Origin: JACKHA01 sp041401985
Lineage (GTDB): Bacteria; Planctomycetota; Phycisphaerae; Phycisphaerales; UBA1924
Direction of reading: 5' to 3'
Length of the DNA: 64,000 nucleotides
Assembly: GCA_041401985.1 (NCBI GenBank)
Contig: JAWKTE010000011.1
Span: 103,915 to 167,914 of the forward strand
In this document: positions 49,259 to 57,478 of the stretch, in pieces
Numbering within the stretch: the first letter of the stretch is position 1
Layout: each line of letters starts with the position of its first letter
Made by a program: the position numbers and the translations under genes
Notes under the pieces: model-generated
Database searches by the model: none
What the model was told of the DNA's origin: nothing
What the model saw: the letters and a program-made list of their open reading frames with translations, nothing else

Positions 49259-49876
49259 GTGGTGGACCTCTGTGTCATCGACGATCCGGCCTCGGCCGGG
49301 GTGGCCCTGGACCCGGTGCGCGGGCGGCTGCTGGCCGAGCTGGCGACGCCGGCGTCGGCGGCGACGCTGGCCGGGCGGGTCGGCATGGCCCGCCAGAAGG
49401 TCAACTACCACCTGCGGACGCTCGAGGCCCACGGCCTGGTGCGGGTCGAGAGCGAGAAGCGGTGGGGAGGGCTGACCGAACGCCGCCTGGTCGCGACCGC
49501 GTCGTCGTATGTGGTTTCCCCTGGGGCGCTCGGGCCGATCGCGGCCGACCCGGAGCGGGACGTGGGCGGTCGGCGGATGGACCGGCTCTCGGCGGCGTAC
49601 CTGGTCGCGCTGGCGGCCCGGGTCGTGCGCGAGGTCGGGCAACTGCTCCGCAAGTCGGAAGAACTGGGCAAGCGATTGGCGACGCTGTCGATCGACACCG
49701 AGGTGCGGTTCCGGTCGCCGGAGGACCGGGCCGCGTTCAGCCGCGAGTTGGCAGCGGCGGTGGCGACGCTGGTGTCGCGGTACCACAACGAATCGGCGCC
49801 GGGTGGGCGTCGGCATCGGGTGATGGTGGGGGCGTACCCGACGCCCGAGGATCCCAAGGGAAAGGAACAAACGTGA
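49259..49876 (+). CDS. ArsR-type winged-helix transcriptional regulator
   Basis: 205 residues from GTG 49259. The winged helix spans residues 15-90: GVALDPVRGRLLAELATPAS, AATLAGRVGMARQKVNYHLR as recognition helix, then TLEAHGLVRVESEKRWGGLT and ERRLVATAS for the wing. The C-terminal half is helical and ends in a basic segment. No clear metal-binding Cys pair is present. It overlaps the SRPBCC gene by 4 bp (GTGA). The perfect palindrome directly upstream of the start suggests that it represses its own operon. Confidence 0.88.
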   Translation: MVDLCVIDDPASAGVALDPVRGRLLAELATPASAATLAGRVGMARQKVNYHLRTLEAHGLVRVESEKRWGGLTERRLVATASSYVVSPGALGPIAADPERDVGGRRMDRLSAAYLVALAARVVREVGQLLRKSEELGKRLATLSIDTEVRFRSPEDRAAFSRELAAAVATLVSRYHNESAPGGRRHRVMVGAYPTPEDPKGKEQT

Positions 49877-50685
49877 GCGTCAAAGTCGATCCATCCGGCA
49901 CACGGTCCATCCAGGTCGAGGTTGAGGTTCCCGGCACGCCCGAGGAGGTCTGGGAGGCCATTGCCACCGGCCCCGGCGTCACGGCCTGGTTCGTGCCCAC
50001 GCGGAGCGAGGAGAAAGAGGGCGGGCAACTGGTGTGCAACTTCGGGCCGGGGATGGACTCGGCGGCGACGATCACGCAGTGGCAGCCGCCACTGAAGTTC
50101 GTCGCCGAGGGGGACATGGGCATGCCCGGCTCGCCAAAGATGGCTACGGAGTGGTCGGTCGAGGCCCGCGCCGGCGGGAAGTGCCTGGTGCGGGTCGTGC
50201 ACAGCCTGTTCGCCAGCACCGACGACTGGGACAATCAACTCACGGGCATGGAAGAGGGCTGGCCCACGTACTTCCGCATCCTGCGGCTGTACCTGGAGCA
50301 CTTCAAGGGCCAGGCGTGCTCGTCGATGCAGTTCGTGGGCTTCTCGGGCGAGTCCGAGGATGCCGCGTGGAAGAAGGCGGGCGGCGCGCTCGGGCTGTTG
50401 GGCGTGAAGAAGGACCAGAAGTGGAGCGGGCCCGCGGGCCTGCCGCGGCTGGGCGGCGTCGTGGACGCCACGGGCGTGGGCTCGCACGCCAACACGGTGC
50501 TGCTGCGGCTTGACACGCCGACGCCCGGCACGGCCTACATCGGCGCGTTCTCCTGCGCCGGGATGGTGATGGTGTCCATGAGCGTCTACCTCTATGGGAA
50601 CGCGGCGAAAGCGGCGGTCGAACGGGATCAGGCGTCGTGGCAGGCGTGGATGGGCGAGCACTTCCCGGCGCCGCAGATGGGCTGA
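49873..50685 (+). CDS. SRPBCC (AHSA1-like) domain protein
   Basis: 270 residues from GTG 49873 (AAAGGAA upstream, coupled to the regulator stop). The START-like fold is visible at the N-terminus: IQVEVEVPGTPEEVWEAIAT, GPGVTAWFVPT, CNFGPGMDSAATITQWQPPL and LVRVVHSLFASTDDWDNQLT, closing with the GWPTYFRILRLYLEHFKGQA helix. A second segment (about 160-270) looks like a further half-domain. These proteins bind hydrophobic ligands. An ArsR gene followed directly by an SRPBCC gene is a common pair, with the regulator controlling both. Ligand unknown. Confidence 0.87.
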   Translation: MSVKVDPSGTRSIQVEVEVPGTPEEVWEAIATGPGVTAWFVPTRSEEKEGGQLVCNFGPGMDSAATITQWQPPLKFVAEGDMGMPGSPKMATEWSVEARAGGKCLVRVVHSLFASTDDWDNQLTGMEEGWPTYFRILRLYLEHFKGQACSSMQFVGFSGESEDAAWKKAGGALGLLGVKKDQKWSGPAGLPRLGGVVDATGVGSHANTVLLRLDTPTPGTAYIGAFSCAGMVMVSMSVYLYGNAAKAAVERDQASWQAWMGEHFPAPQMG

Positions 50686-50771
50686 CCACCGACGCGGAGT
50701 CGGAACGCGTGACCGATTCGGCGCGGCGGCGTGCGTCCGCGATCTAGCGGCGCGATCGCCGCGCACGCAAA

Positions 50772-50797
50772 CACCCCCGCCAACCGGGGCGGGGGTG
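50772..50797. terminator. Shared hairpin between convergent genes
   Basis: CACCCCCGCC/GGCGGGGGTG, ten perfect pairs around AACCGG, midway between the stops at 50685 (plus) and 50826 (minus). The minus side continues as TGTTTGC, a weak U-tract. Confidence 0.75.
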
Positions 50798-50825
50798 AGG
50801 GAATCGGATTCCGGGCGTTCGGGAT

Positions 50826-51815
50826 TCAGCACCCGGCGGCGAAGAGGGTCAGGTAGAAGTAGAAGTCGTCGTTGTTGATGATGCCGTTGGGCACGCCGTA
50901 GCCGGGCTGTCCGGCGATGGCGCCGGTGGTCAGGTCGGCCACGGCGAGGTTGCCGTTTGCGAAGGCGGCGAGGTAGAAGAAGAAGTCGTCGTTGTTGAGC
51001 GTGCCGTTGGGGATGCCGAAGCCGGGCGCGCCGGGGATGGCCGAGCCGGTCAGGTCGGCCGGGCAGACGCCGCAGGCCGAGTTGGAGACGGGCTCGCCGT
51101 AGATGAAGTCGTCCATGACGACCGGGTCGGCGCCCTGGAGGTCGCCGGTCACGATCTCGACGCGGGCGACGATCGCGTCCTGGAAGTCGATGCCGACGAA
51201 CGAGAGCGACTCGGCGGGAGTCGGGCCGACGGGGGCCTGCCAGAGGCCCAGCGAGTTGTTCCAGACGTCGAAGTACTCGACGGTGGTGGAGCCGTGGATG
51301 TTCACGTCGGTGAAGACCACGCCAAAGCCGCGGCTGGTGGCGGGCTCGTCGGTGCCGGGGACGAAGAACTCGACGACGGTGCGGTTGGCGCCGACCGGGG
51401 TGAAGAGGCGCACGGGGCTGAAGGTCGCGAACATGTCGGCGAAGGCCGGGTTGAGGTTGGCGAACTCGACGCCCGCGCCGCTCTGGAGGTTGGCCGAGAC
51501 CTGGAACTCGGTGCCGGGGGTGGTGAACTCGGCGCCGCGGGCGCGACCGGGGGTGTTGGCGTTGAAGAAGTCGCCGGGGAAGGCGTTGGGGGAGGCGAAC
51601 TGGTTGGGCACGCCGTCCCAGTTGATCTCGCGGCGACCCTGGCAGACCGAGCCGGGGTTGTTGGCGTTCAGGGCGCCGAGGGCGGCGCGGTAGGCGTCGA
51701 CGGTCGCCTGGATGGAGGCCGCGTCCGGGCCGGAAGCAAGGAACTGGCTCTGGGCGGTGGCGACGCCGGCCAGGGCCATGACGGAAGCGATCGCGATGGT
51801 CGTGCGGGTCTGCAT
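50826..51815 (-). CDS. Secreted protein with two GC-type dockerin repeats
   Basis: 329 residues from ATG 51815. Signal peptide TIAIASVMALAGVATAQ. Residues 30-245 are a beta-rich ectodomain with no known enzyme motif (VSANLQSGAGVEFANLNPAF, TVVEFFVPGTDEPATSRGFG, VTGDLQGADPVVMDDFIYGE). The C-terminus has two 40-residue units: CPADLTGSAIPGAPGFGIPN then GTLNNDDFFFYLAAFANG, and VADLTTGAIAGQPGYGVPNG then IINNDDFYFYLTLFAAGC. The Asp/Asn positions look Ca-binding as in dockerins, and the final GC is the class hallmark. The protein is thought to be anchored outside the cell. Confidence 0.9.
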   Translation of the reverse strand: MQTRTTIAIASVMALAGVATAQSQFLASGPDAASIQATVDAYRAALGALNANNPGSVCQGRREINWDGVPNQFASPNAFPGDFFNANTPGRARGAEFTTPGTEFQVSANLQSGAGVEFANLNPAFADMFATFSPVRLFTPVGANRTVVEFFVPGTDEPATSRGFGVVFTDVNIHGSTTVEYFDVWNNSLGLWQAPVGPTPAESLSFVGIDFQDAIVARVEIVTGDLQGADPVVMDDFIYGEPVSNSACGVCPADLTGSAIPGAPGFGIPNGTLNNDDFFFYLAAFANGNLAVADLTTGAIAGQPGYGVPNGIINNDDFYFYLTLFAAGC

Positions 51816-52157
51816 GTGAGTCTCCTAATTCGGGGGTCAGTGGAGTGCCGCGAGCTCGCTCGTCGGCACGGGTTCGATCCGGTTCACCAAGTCCTGCGGG
51901 GGCTGCGGGTCGCGCGGCTCACGATTCGAAAAGTTCTGTGCGGGGCGCCTGCCGGGGCTTGCGTCTGAAGCCCAGGGGCGCGCGGCCCGACCACTCCCGG
52001 CGCGCTGGCCGGGTCGCCCCGTACACTTCTCTGGGGTGTGGTCGGGCGCGCGCCCCGAAGGGCTCACCCTCTCCGTGGAGCCTCCTGCGGCAAGCGCGGC
52101 CGGGGCGGCTCAGGATTCGGGGGAAAGTCTGGGAGGGGCCCCGAGCGGCTGATCCGA
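51816..52157. other. Divergent spacer between dockerin gene and sigma factor gene
   Basis: 342 bp with no convincing frame. It must contain the promoters of both genes, but no consensus boxes were found. A G-rich stretch (GGGAGGGGCC at 52130-52139) lies 18 bp before the sigma ATG, rather far for a ribosome site. Confidence 0.4.
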
Positions 52158-52712
52158 ATGAGCGCCGACGACGTCACGCTGCTGCTCAACGCGCTCCGCA
52201 CGGGCAAGCCGGACGCCCCCGGACGCCTCATCGAGGCGGTGTACGACGAACTCCGCCAGATGGCCGACGCGAAGATGCGTCGCGAGCGGGCCGGGCACAC
52301 GCTCCAGCCGACGGCCCTGGTCAACGAAGCGTTCCTCCGACTGGTCGGCAACCAGGAGGGGCTGGAGGATCGAGCCCACTTCTTCGGGGCCGCGGCCAAG
52401 GCCATGGAGCGGGTGCTGGTTGACCACGCCCGCCAGAAGCAGGCCCTCAAACGAGGGGGCGGGGCCCGCGGCGTGACGTTCCTGGATGTTTCCGCCGAGG
52501 CCCCGGACCCGAATCTGGACGTGCTCGACGTGCACGAAGCGATCGCGGCCCTCGACCGGGAAAGCCCGGACCTCGCCTCGCTCGCCCGCTACCGTTACTT
52601 CGTGGGGCTGAGCCTGGAGCAGGTCGCGGAGATCGAAGGTGTCTCACTCGCCACGATCAAACGCCGATGGACCTTCGCCAGAGCCTGGCTCTACGACCGG
52701 CTTGCCGGCTGA
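52158..52712 (+). CDS. ECF-type RNA polymerase sigma factor
   Basis: 184 residues from ATG 52158. Sigma-2 region: LIEAVYDELRQMADAKMRRE, AGHTLQPTALVNEAFLRLVG with the planctomycete TLQPTALVNEAFLRL signature, then the FFGAAAKAMERVLVDHARQK helix. Sigma-4 region: SLEQVAEIEGVSLATIKRRW as helix-turn-helix. This is the ECF group usual in planctomycetes, which has no anti-sigma factor but is encoded beside a Ser/Thr kinase; the kinase gene begins 25 bp downstream. Phosphorylation control of the sigma factor is inferred from that pairing. Confidence 0.93.
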   Translation: MSADDVTLLLNALRTGKPDAPGRLIEAVYDELRQMADAKMRRERAGHTLQPTALVNEAFLRLVGNQEGLEDRAHFFGAAAKAMERVLVDHARQKQALKRGGGARGVTFLDVSAEAPDPNLDVLDVHEAIAALDRESPDLASLARYRYFVGLSLEQVAEIEGVSLATIKRRWTFARAWLYDRLAG

Positions 52713-52737
52713 GCGCGGGACGACGCGGGGCGGGCTG

Positions 52738-55191
52738 ATGGGCGACTTGCAGCGGGAACTGGACCTGTTCAGCGGGGCGCTGCAGCAGGAGCCGGCGAAC
52801 CGGCGCTCGTTCATCCAGCGGTCGCACGCCGACGAGCCGGACCTGGCCGCCCGTCTGCTGCGGCTGCTGGACGCGCACGAGCGAGCCGAGGAGTCGGAAC
52901 GCTGCACGCTCGGCTTCACGGGCATCACGCCGCCGATCGACCCGACCCCGGAGCGGATCGGCCCGTACCGGATTCTGGAGCGGATCGGCGAGGGCGGCAT
53001 GGGCGTGGTGTACGCCGCCGAGCAGACCGAGCCGTTCCGCCGGCGGGTGGCGATCAAAGTGATCAAACTCGGGATGGACTCGCGCGAGGTTCTGGCGCGG
53101 TTCGAGGCCGAGCGCCAGGCCCTGGCGATGATGGACCACCCGGGGGTGGCCAAGGCGCTCGACGCGGGCGTGACCGAGCAGGGCCGCCCGTACTTCGTGA
53201 TGGAACTGGTCAAGGGGCTGCCGCTGGTCGAGTACTGCGCCAAGCAGCGGCTGCCGCTGCGCGAGCGGCTCGCCCTGTTCGTGCAGGTGTGCGCCGCGAT
53301 CCAGCACGCCCACCAGAAGGGGATCATCCACCGCGACCTCAAGCCGTCCAACATCCTGGTCGCGATCCAGGAGGGGCGTCCGGCGCCGAAGGTCATCGAC
53401 TTCGGCGTGGCGAAGGCCACGGCCTCGCGCCTGACCGAGCGCACCGTGTTCACCGAGCAGGGCCGGCTCATCGGCACGCCCGAGTACATGTCGCCCGAGC
53501 AGGCCGAGATGTCCGGGCTCGACGTGGACACGCGCACGGACGTGTATTCGCTGGGCGTGATCCTCTACGAACTGCTTACCGGCGTGGTGCCGTTCGACGC
53601 CAAGTCGCTCCGCGAGCGCGGGTATTCCGATCTGCTGCGGACCATCCGCGAGGTCGATCCGCCCCGGCCCAGTTCGCGGATCACCGATATGGCGCGGACG
53701 GCAACCGCGGCCCCGAGCGGGATCGACGCGCAGCCGCGCTTTGTGCGGGGCGAACTCGACTGGATCGTGATGCGGGCCATCGCCAAGGACCGGACCCGGC
53801 GGTACCCGGCCGCCAGCGCGCTGGCCGAGGACGTCGAGCGGTACCTCACCAATCGCCCCGTGCTGGCTGGCCCGCCCAGCGCGTTCTACGTGGTCAGCAA
53901 GTTTGTCCGGCGGCACCGCTACGCGTCGGCGATGATCGGCGGCGTCGTGCTGTCGGTCGTCCTTGGTGTGGCGGGGCTGACGGTGGGGCTGCTCCGCGCA
54001 CGCGAGGCCCAGACGCTGGCGACGCGCCGGGCCGACAACGCCCAGGCCGCGGCCGACTTCCTGGAACGCGTGCTGTTCCAGTCCGATCCGGAGTACGCGG
54101 GGCGTCCGCTGTCGCTCGACGAGGTCATGCGCATTGCCGCCGGCTCGATCGACGAGCAGCTCGGGCGATTCCCGGAAGTGGAAGCCTCGGTCCGCGAGTC
54201 GATGGGCGTGGCGTACCGACGGCGTTCGATGTTCGCCGAGGCCGCCCCGCACCTGCGGCGCTCGCTGGACCTCCGGCGCGGCCTGTTCGGCGACGAGAGT
54301 CTTCAGACCGCTCCCTCGCTGGTGGCGATGGCCAACCTGGTGTTCGAGTACCAGGGGGACATCGAGCAGTCGCTCGACCTGCTCGGGCGGGCCCGCGGGG
54401 TCTACGCGGCCCACGACGCGCGCAGCCTCGCGGTCGCGTGGGTGGACCTGGACATCGGGTTCTCGTGTCTCGCCGGGGACCGGCTGGCGGAGGCGCAGTC
54501 GGCGTTCGAGTCCAGCCGCGAGCTGCTCGCGCTGCATCGCGGCCCGTCGCACGCCGATGTCAGCCGCCCGATCCGTGGGCTCGCGCTCGTCGCGCTCGCT
54601 CGGGGCGACTTTGCGGAAGCCGAGCGGCTCGCGCGATCGGCCGTGGCGCTCAGTTCGGGCCAGGGCAGCCGCTACATCGGCGCCCGCGCCGAACTGGTGC
54701 TGGCCGAGGTGCTCATCGCAACCGGGCGGTTTGAGGCGGCGAGCGGCCCGCTGGACAAGGCGAGCGACCAGTTCGCCCAGACGGTCGGGGCCGAGCACAT
54801 CCGCGTCGCCGAGCGCGACGCGGTCCTCGCGGCGCTGCACCTGGCCCTCGGTGAGACCGAGGCCGCCGAGACCGCGGCTGCCCGCTGCCTGGACATGCGA
54901 GGCCGCCTGCTGGACGAGGACCACTGGGCGATCCTCGAGGCGCGGCTCGTGCACCAGCGGGTGCTCATCCGCATGGGAGAGATCGACGGCGCGGACGCGG
55001 AACTCCGGGACATGTTCGACCGCGCGGCCGGCGTCCTGGGTCCCGACCACCCGCTCACGCTAGCGGCCGCGGCCGGCGTGGTGGAGTGGGCGATGGCCGA
55101 GGGCGATGGCGAAACGGCGCAGACATGGGCGGATCGGCGCGCGGCGCTGGAACTGCGGCGTGCCGCGCGGCTGGGGACCGGCCGGAGGTAG
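52738..55191 (+). CDS. Membrane Ser/Thr protein kinase with TPR ectodomain
   Basis: 817 residues from ATG 52738, 25 bp after the sigma factor stop. The kinase domain (about 78-350) has the loop RIGEGGMGVVY, Lys107 in VAIKVIK, HRDLKPSN with Asp200, DFGVAK with Asp221, GTPEYMSPEQAE and DVYSLGVILYELLTG. One transmembrane helix follows at about 396-419 (IGGVVLSVVLGVAGLTVGLL). The outer half is TPR-like helices (AAPHLRRSLDLRRGLFG, LVAMANLVFEYQGDIEQSLD, AEAQSAFESSRELLALH). An N-terminal helical stretch (GDLQRELDLFSGALQQEPAN) is typical of kinases coupled to ECF sigma factors. Expected to sense an envelope signal. Confidence 0.95.
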   Translation: MGDLQRELDLFSGALQQEPANRRSFIQRSHADEPDLAARLLRLLDAHERAEESERCTLGFTGITPPIDPTPERIGPYRILERIGEGGMGVVYAAEQTEPFRRRVAIKVIKLGMDSREVLARFEAERQALAMMDHPGVAKALDAGVTEQGRPYFVMELVKGLPLVEYCAKQRLPLRERLALFVQVCAAIQHAHQKGIIHRDLKPSNILVAIQEGRPAPKVIDFGVAKATASRLTERTVFTEQGRLIGTPEYMSPEQAEMSGLDVDTRTDVYSLGVILYELLTGVVPFDAKSLRERGYSDLLRTIREVDPPRPSSRITDMARTATAAPSGIDAQPRFVRGELDWIVMRAIAKDRTRRYPAASALAEDVERYLTNRPVLAGPPSAFYVVSKFVRRHRYASAMIGGVVLSVVLGVAGLTVGLLRAREAQTLATRRADNAQAAADFLERVLFQSDPEYAGRPLSLDEVMRIAAGSIDEQLGRFPEVEASVRESMGVAYRRRSMFAEAAPHLRRSLDLRRGLFGDESLQTAPSLVAMANLVFEYQGDIEQSLDLLGRARGVYAAHDARSLAVAWVDLDIGFSCLAGDRLAEAQSAFESSRELLALHRGPSHADVSRPIRGLALVALARGDFAEAERLARSAVALSSGQGSRYIGARAELVLAEVLIATGRFEAASGPLDKASDQFAQTVGAEHIRVAERDAVLAALHLALGETEAAETAAARCLDMRGRLLDEDHWAILEARLVHQRVLIRMGEIDGADAELRDMFDRAAGVLGPDHPLTLAAAAGVVEWAMAEGDGETAQTWADRRAALELRRAARLGTGRR

Positions 55192-55368
55192 GACCGCCCC
55201 GGGGGGTGGGGCGATTCGCGCGTGCGTCATACCTTCCGGGCGAGTGTGGGCGCCTCAGGATCGCCCGGTCCGTTGCGCGGGCCCCGCCTGGTGGAAGTGG
55301 AGCGGTCGGGGTTTCCGAATCAACGGGCGGCCTGGCGTGTCGGGCTTGGAACCCAGTTAGGCGAGTTG

Positions 55369-56253
55369 CTATCGCGCGACGAGATCGAGGGTCCAGGCGA
55401 GGCCGCGGGCGTGGCAGAAGCGTCCGAGGCGGCCGGTGGGATCGACGCCCAGGTGCGCGTCGGGCTCGGGCCACTCACCGTTGTGCTCGGGGAGCGGGGT
55501 GCCGGGTTGCCAGTAGCGAAGACGCGGATCGTCGGCGCTGAAGATGGCGTGGTGGATGCGTTCGTTGGCCCAGTGCCTGCCGACGAGCGGCGTGGCGGCG
55601 GCGATGCGCTGGCGGAGTTGCATGCGGGCGCGGATCTGGGGCGGATCGCGGAAGCGGTAGTGGCGGATGGGCATTCGCTGGACGGCCATGGGGCCGGGGT
55701 TTGCGGGGTCGGGTCGCTGGGGGAACCAGCGCATCGTGGGGCGATAGCGAAAGAACCGGAGCTCGGGGAAGGGTTCGAGGATGTAGTGACGCCGGCGGTC
55801 CTCGATGGGGCGGGCGCGGTCGGCGAGGGATTCGCGGCCGTCGTGCCAGGCGTCGGCCTCGGGGCGGGTGAGCACGAAGAAATACTGGCGGACCGCGACG
55901 CGGGCCTCGTGCGGGGCGACGGCGTCGCGGAGGAACTCGCGCGGGTCGGTGTGGTAGAACTCGTCGGCATCGACGCGCGCGATCCAGTCGCCGGGGCGGA
56001 AATGGCGGCGGTGCGTGTCGAACAGCACGGAGCGGAGGCCGCACTGGAACGGCTCGGCGGTCTGCGTTGCACGCACGCGCGAGGGCTCGCGTGCGGCGCG
56101 GTCGCGGACGATGTCCCACGTTGCGTCGGTCGAGCCGGTGTCGAGGACGTAAACGCCCGCGGCCCACGTGAGCAGGTGGTCGAGGCACTGCCCGATGATG
56201 TCGCCCTCGTCGCGGACGAGCAGGAGGGCGTGGATGCGGGGCGGCGGGCGCAC
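55369..56253 (-). CDS. Family 2 glycosyltransferase
   Basis: 294 residues from GTG 56253. GT-A fold: RIHALLLVRDEGDIIGQCLD, then the VYVLDTGSTDATWDIVRD nucleotide-binding strand with DTGSTD, and WIARVDADEFYHTDPREFL with DADE in place of the DxD metal site. The C-terminal part (FRYRPTMRWFPQRPDPANPG, QRMPIRHYRFRDPPQIRARM) has the WFP/HYR pattern of planctomycete and proteobacterial GT2 proteins that decorate surface glycans. No signal or membrane helix, so it acts in the cytoplasm. It follows the secreted hydrolase gene by 45 bp on the same strand, possibly as one unit. Confidence 0.88.
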   Translation of the reverse strand: MRPPPRIHALLLVRDEGDIIGQCLDHLLTWAAGVYVLDTGSTDATWDIVRDRAAREPSRVRATQTAEPFQCGLRSVLFDTHRRHFRPGDWIARVDADEFYHTDPREFLRDAVAPHEARVAVRQYFFVLTRPEADAWHDGRESLADRARPIEDRRRHYILEPFPELRFFRYRPTMRWFPQRPDPANPGPMAVQRMPIRHYRFRDPPQIRARMQLRQRIAAATPLVGRHWANERIHHAIFSADDPRLRYWQPGTPLPEHNGEWPEPDAHLGVDPTGRLGRFCHARGLAWTLDLVAR

Positions 56254-56298
56254 GCCGACGGTATGCGGCGTCGGCCATCGCGTGGGCGGGGACTGCGA

Positions 56299-57387
56299 TC
56301 AGGGCAGCGCGGACGCCGCCCTCGTGTGGTCGGCGATCCACTGGCCGACCATCCGCATCATGTCCGGGTTCAGGCGCGCGGTGCCCCAGGCGTGGTCGCC
56401 AGGCGCGGCACCGGGGCTGCGGAGGAAGAAGTGCCCCTCGTCGGGGATGATGCGGATGGTGCAGTCGTCGTTGCCGGCCTCGGCGAGGGCCGTGGCCAGG
56501 CGCGGGGCGTCGAGGCGCGGCGGGGTCTGCTCGTCCATCGCGCCGTAGATCGCCAGCGTCGGGACGGTGAGCAGACGCAGCGGCCGCTCGGGATCGCTGG
56601 CCAGATACTCGACGTACCACGGAGCGCTGTGGATGCGGACGATGCCCGCGGAACTCTCGGGCGTGAGCGTGGCGCGGTCGCGTCCGAAGGCGACGAGCAC
56701 GTCGTCGGCGGCGGCGCGGAGTTCGTCCTGCGTCGGCTCGGCCAGCGAGACCTCGACGATGTTGTCGATGGCGGCGCGGATGGCGGCGCGCTCCTCCGCG
56801 GGGGCGGACTCGGTGCCGAGCATCTGCTGCTGGACGAAGATCTCGCGCCCCGGGCGTGCGGGGCAGGCCAGCAGCACGCAGAACGCGATGGCGGGGTCCC
56901 GCTCGCACACGAGCGGGGCGATCATCGAGCCCTCGCTGTGCCCGAGCAGGCCGACGCGGGCCGGATCGATCTCGGCGCGGGCTCGCAGGAACTCGACGCA
57001 GCGGCGGACGTCGGCGACGCGCCCGGCGGTGGTCTGGATGGGGTAACCGACGCCGGTGGAGTCGCCCGTGCCGCGGGTGTCGATCTGGAGGGTGGCGATG
57101 CCGCAGGCGGCCAGGTGGTCGGCCAGCCAGCGGAACATCGGCGCGCCGGAGATGATCTGGTCGCGGACGTGGTCGCCCGAGCCGGTGATGAGCACGACGG
57201 CGGGGACCGGCCCGTCGGCGTCGGGCACGCGGAGGGTGCCGGCCAGGGCGACCTCGTCGCCGGCGTCGATCTCGATCTGCTCGTATCGGAACCCGATCTG
57301 CGCGGCCGCGTGCGGGACGGCGACCGAGAAACACACGCCCGCCAAGGTGATCGCGATCCGCCGCGCCGCCACGTTGAAGCCCGTCAT
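56299..57387 (-). CDS. Secreted alpha/beta-hydrolase
   Basis: 362 residues, ATG 57387 with GAGGAG just upstream. A signal peptide (IAITLAGVCFSVAVPHAAAQ) precedes a canonical hydrolase fold: AVVLITGSGDHVRDQIISGA as oxyanion strand, GIATLQIDTRGTGDSTG, nucleophile in VGLLGHSEGSMIAPLV, acid in LAIYGAMDEQTP, and His in IIPDEGHFFL. The GSGxxxRD and GxSTG segments match the family of dienelactone-hydrolase-like or BAAT-like esterases often annotated as EstA-type proteins. It should act in the periplasm on an ester. The downstream glycosyltransferase gene may be cotranscribed. Confidence 0.9.
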   Translation of the reverse strand: MTGFNVAARRIAITLAGVCFSVAVPHAAAQIGFRYEQIEIDAGDEVALAGTLRVPDADGPVPAVVLITGSGDHVRDQIISGAPMFRWLADHLAACGIATLQIDTRGTGDSTGVGYPIQTTAGRVADVRRCVEFLRARAEIDPARVGLLGHSEGSMIAPLVCERDPAIAFCVLLACPARPGREIFVQQQMLGTESAPAEERAAIRAAIDNIVEVSLAEPTQDELRAAADDVLVAFGRDRATLTPESSAGIVRIHSAPWYVEYLASDPERPLRLLTVPTLAIYGAMDEQTPPRLDAPRLATALAEAGNDDCTIRIIPDEGHFFLRSPGAAPGDHAWGTARLNPDMMRMVGQWIADHTRAASALP

Positions 57388-57478
57388 CGCTCCTCGCTTC
57401 GTCCCCAGCCCGGGGCGATCCTACTACATCTGTAGAACTCCTGCGCGCTGCGGGATTGCAGGATCGTGCGGTCCGGCG

